From the NCBI GenBank assembly GCA_026260175.1, contig JAKCWW010001085.1, forward strand, positions 1,822-43,087: a stretch of DNA of 41,266 nucleotides. The letters run 5' to 3'. This document shows positions 34,600-41,266 of this stretch, in pieces. A program made the position numbers and the translations under genes. Position 1 is the stretch's first letter. Every line of letters begins with the position of its first letter. A model generated the notes under the pieces. That model searched no databases. It was given only the letters and a program-made list of their open reading frames with translations, and was not told the origin of the DNA. The DNA comes from Reticulitermes lucifugus (taxonomy: Eukaryota; Arthropoda; Insecta; Blattodea; Rhinotermitidae).

Positions 34600-34805
34600 T
34601 CGGTCTTTTCATTTTCGGGAGTGTTTGTGCGCCGAATATAAAAATTGTGTTTTAGAGAGTGCTTGTGCATCGAATATAAAAAATGCTTGTGTTTCCGGGA
34701 GTGTTCGTAAACCGAATATAAAAATTCTTATTTTCGGGATTTTTTGTGCACCGAATATAAAAATTATTATTTTCGGCAATGTCTGTGCAGTGAATGACAA
34801 TTCTT
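34600..34805 (+). repeat. Minisatellite, unit about 40 bp, five copies
   Basis: CGAATATAAAAA recurs at 34633, 34671, 34713 and 34752, with a decayed copy near 34792; spacing is 38-42 bp. Each is preceded by TTTCGGGAGTGTTTGTGC or a variant. Unequal lengths not divisible by three argue against coding. Confidence 0.85.
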
Positions 34806-34822
34806 TTACCACGTATCCTTGA

Positions 34823-35180
34823 AATATAGAATGTTCCTTATAAGCTCGAATAGTGTTTTCAGTGATTAGTTTTTAGAGTGGACCCGAGGAAACTTAGTGT
34901 TTGCTTCGATCGTTTTGTGTCTACGAAAGCGTCTGCAACGACCTCGTAAGTGCTAGTGATAATGAAAGTGAAAGTTATAGTGCTGCAAGAAGAGGTGAAG
35001 TGATTTTGTCAATGGTTGCAACAATCCAGGGACTGCAGCAGTATACATCCGAAGAAGGACTTCGAACACAGGACCAAGGCAAGAGGAGCAACGCATCAAC
35101 GGTAACACCGATGGACAACTAAAGGTAGGTCCCAAACATCGAGGGACAGCGCGAGTGCCAGCAACGAACGGTGAGTCATG
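34823..35180 (+). other. Possible 5' exon(s) of an unknown transcript
   Basis: A GA-rich stretch of balanced base composition has several plus-strand donors: CCTC|GTAAGT near 34948, AAAG|GTAGGT near 35125 and AACG|GTGAGT near 35172. No protein match. It may belong with the short exons at 36.4-36.6 kb. Confidence 0.2.
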
Positions 35181-36434
35181 GACATTGTCTTTCTTGTACA
35201 TCATTAGGAACGGAGACACAAAAGCACATTGATAACATTTAGCCTGCATTTTACAAGTCAGTGAAACTCGCCAATGGTCGTCGAAGTAGAAGGTTTTACA
35301 CAGAGACAATTTTTCTGACCCAATAATTAATTTGTGTTCGCACGAAGGAATGTATTAGAGTTACACTGAGTTTGTTAGCTTTGGATATTCCTGTGACTAG
35401 GCACCAGGCTGTATCGCACTAGGGAGGTTTATTATTACCATGATAAATTTATTTTCTCAGAAGGCGAACTAAGCGGAACGTCGTTTATTGGACTGCATTT
35501 ATGTTATCGTTTGATTGCCGAATTTAATGGAGCGCCGTATGAACACGACGCACTGGATTTACGTTTTTCGTAGATGAAGCCGTCGACATTTTATTCTGTT
35601 AATGCTGCAGAAACACTTTACACGAATCTACTATTAAACTTCTGTAATTTTGAAAAGCAACTGCAAACAAATGCATACATTAGGAGCTGAGATGAGTATG
35701 TTATAAATGGATGGGGCTGTCACTAGCCACCGGGCTTCGTGGCGTTAGAGTTATTACAGCGATGACGAATGTAACAATTTATTTGCTGTCTGAATACTTC
35801 AGACTTCCTCTGCTTGAGGTTACATTTTGATCAACAGTACTACAATTTTTTATTTCCTGATTGAAGGAAACAAATTTTTTGATTGGCAACTATTTGAATA
35901 TATAATAATCGACTTTATTTTTAGCACAGGCACCAGGGAGGGAGGGTACAACCATTTAAATATGTAACAAGTATCAGGGAGGAAGGGAAATATTTAGGAC
36001 ATAATGGATCGCCGCAAGCAACACCTAAAATGCATTCCATCCACATGGCAAACAGATGGACCAAGCCTGTAAGCTCCTTTGAATTCCGCGCTAAAAGAAA
36101 CTTCATTTGAAGACGATAAATTTACGTTGCGCCTTCAACGCAGGAATATATTGAACTATCACTTTTTCGGCTATGGACCAGAACTGATCTGAAACGATAA
36201 TTCACGCTTCGTTATACCGTGTTTTTATCCGCGACAGTCAACGGCATACAGCTGTATACTAATGTTCATTGCATTATCCTTTATAAAAAGGATTGTAACC
36301 TTAATGAAAAGAAATATACAGCATAGACGTACGTGTAGGACTTCCATGAGCAAGATCGTATGGAGTGAATTGCGAACTGAAGCCAGAACAATATTTTTAA
36401 ATACCTCGTTTTACATACAAGAAGACAGAGCACC

Positions 36435-36632
36435 ATGAAATTCAAGATTACGAACAGCACAGGTAAGTTTCCTGTTTTTACAATGTTGTTATTTACAAAC
36501 TGTACTTATTAGTGTTTTTACAGTGTTCGGCACTTTCGCATAGTCGCGAAATGTGCCTTTGTGTTTTTGTGTTCTCTTTTATTTGTTTCAGGTCCCGCTC
36601 ACATCCTGTGCCTCACCGTGGCGAGCGGGTGA
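36435..36632 (+). CDS. Candidate two-exon short open frame (22 codons)
   Basis: ATG at 36435 in context CACCATGA opens MKFKITNST. After G 36462 comes a perfect donor GTAAGT. A strong acceptor (pyrimidine-rich tract then TTTCAG) precedes 36592. Splicing restores Gly and continues PAHILCLTVASG to a TGA at 36630-36632. An AATAAA lies at 36878-36883. The 129-bp intron has a good branch region by eye. It may be a small peptide gene, part of a longer transcript with other exons, or a coincidence. The splice sites are better than the coding case. Confidence 0.25.
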
Positions 36633-36967
36633 AACAAGGAATGATGCATCCCCGAAATATTGGCTTATTATGTCACAGTGACTTAGGTGCATACTGCTAT
36701 AATCCCAGGATTAGATGTTTCATTTGGCTTAAGTTTTGTATTTTTCCCATAATTATTAGTAAAAATATGACAACTTGTGACAACTAGATCAATATTTATC
36801 GTACTTTGTGCTCGGTATTTATTCGTCCTCTTCTATTCCAGGCTTATTTCGTGAAAGGAGTTTAGAATGTTCATTCAAATAAAATTTAAGTGTAACAGCT
36901 TAGATTTCTTCAAATATCCAACACCTTTAACGGGCATTATTAAACCTTTATTTGTACTTTGTTAAAA

Positions 36968-37208
36968 GGATAAAGTTCTTCCTGTTCATGACATGAAGGC
37001 CTTCAGGTGGAGAATATGTATAGCTCCACTTATTTTTAAACTCGGCACTAGATAGAGGTAAGTGATTAATTTCACGCCCCTGCCGATTTACCACCGGGAA
37101 AGAACCCCAGCATCCCCTGAATAGGATTTTAGGTGGCCCCGAGGTCGGTCTGGACATTTTTGGAGAAGAGAAATCTCCCTTACTGGGTTTCGAACCATGG
37201 AGCGTCCA
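36968..37208 (-). repeat. Core-family SINE (variant B), minus copy
   Basis: The minus strand has B-box GGTTCGAAACCC (37196-37185), then GTCCAGACCGACCTCGGGGC, TTTCCCGGTGGTAAATCGGC, ATCTAGTGCCGAG, GGAGCTATACATATTCTCCA and the tail AACAGGAAGAACTTTATCC. The tail matches the tandem array at 28.5-29.5 kb. The upstream side is a TA microsatellite at 37206-37226. Confidence 0.85.
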
Positions 37209-37501
37209 ATATATATATATATATAATGACAGAAGCTCTGGAGATAAACGAACTATGAAATTTCTCTGTTTTCCTGTAGTTCTTTCACAAAATAAACGTA
37301 CGGCTGTGTATAAACGCACAGCGGAATTATGAATTGTACACTTCTACCTCTATTCGTTGCTTCCGTGATCACTGTTCATGTGAATATTAAGAATACTCTT
37401 TAGTCCTGTCCTCTGTCCGTCTCCCTTTTTAAGATACTTACTACTGGATAGAAAGGAGTATGGGGTGAAATTAGTTACCTCACACAAATTCGTGGATATC
37501 G

Positions 37502-37516
37502 GGCCCCCCCCCCCCA
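37502..37516. repeat. Poly-C tract
   Basis: A run of about 13 C residues, prone to assembly or slippage error. Confidence 0.8.
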
Positions 37517-37843
37517 ATATTCCACGTTATTGTACAGCCGTATTTCAAATGTCTGAAAACGTCCGTGAATTTCATATCTTCTGAAAGCTAAGACAGAGAC
37601 AAAAGTTGAAAATAATCACCACCCTTTTGCAGGAAATCTGTAGGTCTGCATTGCTGATATATGTGCTTAACCACAAGGTACTTAAATGGAAATCCCACTA
37701 AATTTCAAAACCATGGGTCAGAGATAAAAACTGTAAAGACCACAGATATTATTACTTTATTCGTGAAATTTCAGGTGTGATTAGAAGAGGAATCCGTATT
37801 CAAAAATTTGAAAAAGTATTTAACAATGGACATAATGCCGGTG

Positions 37844-38061
37844 TCCCGGTGGGGGGCGAGATTTTCCGCAGCCGTCGAGACCGGCCCTGAGGCCCACCCA
37901 GCCTCATATACAATGGGTGCCGAGTCATTCCCGGGGGTAAAGCGGCCGGGGCGTGTCGTTACCCACCCATCCCAATCTAAGGCCGAGGTTAAAGAAAAAG
38001 TAGAGCTATATCCCAACTCTCCCTCTGTGCCTCCATGGCAAGTTATAGGGTGAAATTTACC
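37844..38061 (+). repeat. Core-family SINE, 5'-truncated copy with target-site duplication
   Basis: Starts TCCCGGTGGGGGGCGAG at the B-box end and follows 19714-20003 to GGGTGAAATTTACC. An 11-bp perfect duplication, TAATGCCGGTG, lies at 37833-37843 and 38062-38072. Confidence 0.9.
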
Positions 38062-38317
38062 TAATGCCGGTGCCTTTATTGCACAGGTAAATGCAGATGA
38101 AAGGAGGTTTTAAATGGATAGGCTCACACTGAAGAAAATTTGACGTTTGGCCCTAAAATGTTACAATGTTGAAAAATTACATTTTTCATGCAGCATACAT
38201 TTAAAAAATATTTTCTTCCTTTCAAATCACTATTGCCAAATGTTTATTTCAAAATGAGCAATTGAGGGAATGCAACATTCCTTGGCCAAACAGGATACAT
38301 TGTTTGCAAATGTCATT

Positions 38318-38647
38318 TCAGATATCCTTCCTGTGAACGAAATTCCTCAGCCTTGCACTTCCCTGACAAATCCACAATAATCTATTTAAAAAACTGCCCA
38401 TTATAGGACCTGATGGCTCATCGCCTTCCTCATCAGAGACATTGCAAATATTTTGAAACTGGAGGCTGGTGAAAACACTAGCAAAGCAGTGGCAGCTGGG
38501 GTATAAATTTTGAGAAAACTGATAAAGATTCAGATTTACTTCCATTAACTGATCAACATCACAAGAATCTCCATAAGATCCAGCTTTATCTTCGAACTTA
38601 CTTTTAGATCTTCCCAGTGAACATTTTCCAAGTGGTTCCTTTAACAA
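38318..38647 (-). other. Unidentified 109-codon open frame
   Basis: The minus-strand ATG at 38647 opens a frame with KCSLGRSKSKFEDKAGSYGD, an acidic NVSDEEGDEPSGP segment and a basic RLRNFVHRKDI end; AATAAA follows near 38254. The DEEGDE patch looks like a worn transposase or nuclear protein piece, but I cannot name a family. A GTAAGT inside the frame near 38607 would be an alternative donor. Confidence 0.25.
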
Positions 38648-39324
38648 AATTAATTAACCCAACACCAACAGTGACCTGGATATAAACCATGATTCAGACA
38701 AATAACTTCTTCTCTTCCATAAAAGGGGCGTTTTACGTCATATCTTCTCAATGTTAATTTTATCAACTTAAGATGCCTTTTTCTAAGCAATCACATGCTG
38801 CATGTTTACAAGACTTTGTGCACATGTAGTTCAGAATTTTATGGATCTGTTGACTTCAGATTTACTTTTCTAAAATACTGTTTGTTTTAAAAATAATTTT
38901 ATACACAAAAGGTGCCAAGCCGTAAAGACATTTCAAGAAAGTGGAGATTTCATCTGAACCTGAGTTTTAGATGGCAGTCAATGATCGGCGCCCCGGTGTG
39001 TCAGCATTGTTCCCGAGGAAGGGTCACCAGAGCCAGTATGGATGCTGTGCAAAAGAGAAAAGTATGAACGGGCATCTCACCACGATTGCTGGAGCGTCAC
39101 TATACTGACTGGTCCAACACGGCTCCTATTACTTGAGCGTTTCCAAGATAATTTGGTAAGTTAAACATATATTTGTACATTTTTTAACTTCATGTAATAA
39201 ATGTGTTGTAATGATTTAAAATTATTGAATTCTCCATTCTTATGTGCTTTCGCAAAAGAATTAGGAAAGGCAACTGCTAACTTTGTCATGTTTGTCCCGG
39301 GTGTCTCCGTCCGCATGGAATACC

Positions 39325-39362
39325 TCAGATCCCACTGGACGGATTTTCGTGAAATTTCATAC
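39325..39362 (+). repeat. Worn dispersed-repeat motif
   Basis: CACTGGACGGATTTTCGTGA followed by AATTTCATA resembles a string I associate with many insect dispersed repeats (ACTGGAC-GATTTT-TGAAATTT). Both strands are open around it, which is not evidence of coding. Confidence 0.4.
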
Positions 39363-39843
39363 CTTTTTACTGAAATTCTAAAGAAAGTAGACATAAGTAT
39401 ATCAGTATTATTTATTAAAGAAGCTACCTAGTTCATCGTAATCTAATACAAATATGAATAAAACAGATACAATTCTATTTTTCAGTGCTTTAATTGTATG
39501 TGTTAAAATCCCTTTATAGTACTTCACCCAATCATTCGTGTCTGAGCGGACCCCGGTTAAATAATGTTGCGCGCCACTGACATAGACCTTTAGAAGGAAA
39601 TAACAAGTGCTGACATGGTAAAGTGAAGATTCAGAGATGAAAAATATTAATATTACTTTTAATTGGACTACAGTGTTTCCCAGTTTCTAAGAAGCAAGGT
39701 TGTCACATTTTAAAATCTCTTAAATAGGGGTGCGGTAACCAAAGTATCCAAAATAATTTCTGTACGTTCTTTGCACTGGGGGGGGATTTCAGAATTTTTT
39801 GAGCAAGGTTAATTCGGGGTACCAAGGAGTATTAATGTAAATA

Positions 39844-40502
39844 ATGTTCGTTGCCTTAGTCGAGGTTCTATTTTTCATCCGCTTGTTGAGTTTTTTTTAT
39901 GAAATTAGTTTATTTTTTATGCATGAAAGATGGTCATCTCAAGAATTATGTGATGTGTGGATCTGTACACTGATGTCCTTTTACAGATTTTCTTTGCATT
40001 TAAATGGCTTGGACACCAGAATTACGGGGGCTTGCAAAATAATTCATATTACGTTTGATAATATAAAGGCTTTGAAATTCAACAGAAAATTTTTTAACGT
40101 TATGTCGACAGTGGCACCTTTAAATATTTTTCAAACCCACCACAATACATGACTGATCTTGAAATTCATGATAAACCAGACATTCAGAGCTTTCAAATGC
40201 AATTTTCAGAGCCACTGATTCAACTATCCAACCATACTCTTCAAGATTTACTCTGTTCAGTCATTTGAAGAAACAGCAACATTCATAAAGTATGCAATGT
40301 AACATTAGAGAAACTGAATTTTTGAAGGTTGCAGTGGATTGACTTGAATAATTATGAGATGCATTTGATATACAGAGCAGCTGAATTTATTGGCAAAGGT
40401 CTGTCCATTTAAGAGCTTAAATCGAAAGCATTGAAAGAAATTAGTTAAACGGATCAACAATGAAAATCGCAGAAAGTGGGTTTGTGAAAGTCTGAATTCC
40501 AT
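39844..40502 (+). pseudogene. Decayed hAT-type transposase (GTF2IRD2/ZBED-like)
   Basis: The first frame holds DVWICTLMSFYRFSLHLNGL, DTRITGA and a DNIKALKFNRKFFN stretch. These resemble the LxxLNxLNxxLQG...IKAFxxK region of hAT transposases related to GTF2IRD2 and ZBED5. It continues past frame breaks with LQWIDLNNYEMHLIYR. Many stops. A string GTTGCGCGCCACTG ending at 39579 looks like a hAT terminal repeat, but it belongs to an element lying to its left. Family assignment is from memory of motifs and is tentative. Confidence 0.45.
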
Positions 40503-41266
40503 TCCTGAAACTGTGACTGTTTGAAAAGTTTAGCAATGGTAGTATTATCAGTATTTTCGTCTACATATTCATGTAATTCATTGTTTTAGAAATTACCTTT
40601 ATCAAATTTAACTACAAGAGTAGTCTTAATGAATAAGCTAATGTTGCATGCATATAGCTCTCAAAAAATTAAGTACAAAGCTGCTTTAAAATATCTGTCA
40701 TCCTTGGAGCAGCAGCTAAGTCTGACTGATAGTAAAATATGTTTATTTGCTTCCTCTTGCTTCTTTGTGTATTATAATATGAACCAAGGTGTATTGTTTT
40801 GAATTTGATACTGTCCCAGTTACATTTCTTTTGTTGCTTATAAGGTATTACTACTAATTTTTTTAATTATACAATTTAAAGCAATACAAATTTATTATTT
40901 CTTTAAAAATCTTCCTAAAACGCTGACACTAATTTTAATCTCTCTCTGCTCTAATATCTCATTAGTAAAATAAATACAAGCAAATAAAAGTATAAAAGAA
41001 AACCAAAATTAACAATTCTTGCAGTTTCTTACAGTCTTATTATTTGCTCCTTATTATTGTCACAAAGTCATTAATTTTGTGTCTTGTGAAGTAATAGCTT
41101 AAATAGCATTTAATTTTTAAAACTGTCTAATTTAAAATAATTCATGTCTTATTGTTTGCTTAAACAGGCGTCCTAGGAATGCTTTCAACCATTTTGTTCT
41201 CTATAACACGGGACAGACGAGTTGTATGTTAAATCAGTTTTGCCTGAGGATGGGGACGGAGCTAGT
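40503..41266. other. AT-rich window end, no gene seen
   Basis: No reading frame of interest. The last 30 bases (GCCTGAGGATGGGGACGG) look like the start of a repeat that runs out of the window. Confidence 0.4.

Noticed and set aside
34442-34822. 126-codon open frame over the 40-bp repeats
   Set aside because: Repeat units have unequal lengths (38-42 bp), the opposite strand is also open, and the product is a low-complexity repeat.
37771-38053. Two 81-codon frames on opposite strands
   Set aside because: Both lie inside the 5'-truncated SINE at 37844-38061.
39161-39431. Open frames on both strands (76-77 codons)
   Set aside because: Mutual shadows over a dispersed-repeat motif; no domain in either.
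40305-40502. 65-codon minus-strand frame
   Set aside because: Antisense shadow of the decayed plus-strand hAT relic.

Overview
The window is eukaryotic genomic DNA, most likely from a polyneopteran insect of the cockroach/termite type. It is AT-rich, has large GT-AG introns, and is packed with tRNA-derived SINEs, decayed LINEs and DNA transposons. One decayed LINE has a reverse transcriptase and C-terminal tail of a type I associate with cockroach and termite genomes. The lineage is an inference from repeat style, not a database match.

The one gene I can establish lies on the minus strand from about 16.58 kb down to 3.85 kb. It is an RCC1-and-BTB protein, best matched to RCBTB1. Eleven coding exons, all with consensus splice sites and compatible phases, join into an uninterrupted 531-codon reading frame. 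Residues about 27-315 form an RCC1 beta-propeller, about 368-480 form the BTB domain, and a conserved helical C-terminus follows. Its introns hold a reverse-transcriptase LINE on the opposite strand (9.13-10.62 kb), SINEs, a 175-bp pogo/Tigger-like MITE and a CA/TACA microsatellite. The 5' untranslated exon and promoter are not fixed. A possible donor and a CpG-richer stretch near 21.6 kb are candidates.

Layout: 0-1.2 kb holds a truncated SINE and an inverted SINE pair with clear target-site duplications. 1.2-3.8 kb is non-coding 3' flank or 3' UTR. 3.85-16.58 kb is the RCBTB1 gene. 17.3-17.65 kb is a decayed mariner transposase, and 17.87-18.30 kb is an unidentified minus-strand reading frame with one in-frame stop. 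19.7-23.9 kb is dense in repeats: a full SINE with 13-bp duplications, a 48-bp inverted repeat, a non-autonomous hAT-like element with 8-bp duplications, and an inverted pair of tRNA-Leu-like SINEs. 24.2-27.0 kb holds a LINE scrap, a foldback with hammerhead-like motifs, and another SINE. 27.4-36.6 kb has no recognised protein, but it holds a tandem array made from a SINE tail, a 95-bp tandem repeat, a 40-bp minisatellite and a possible two-exon short transcript. 37-41 kb contains two SINEs, an unidentified minus-strand reading frame and a decayed hAT-type transposase.

The most notable pattern is that at least five SINE copies share a central and 3' core of about 170 bp, while their surviving 5' tRNA-like parts look different. 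A piece of that core has been amplified into a local tandem array. No prokaryotic features, CRISPR arrays, rRNA or functional tRNA genes were seen.
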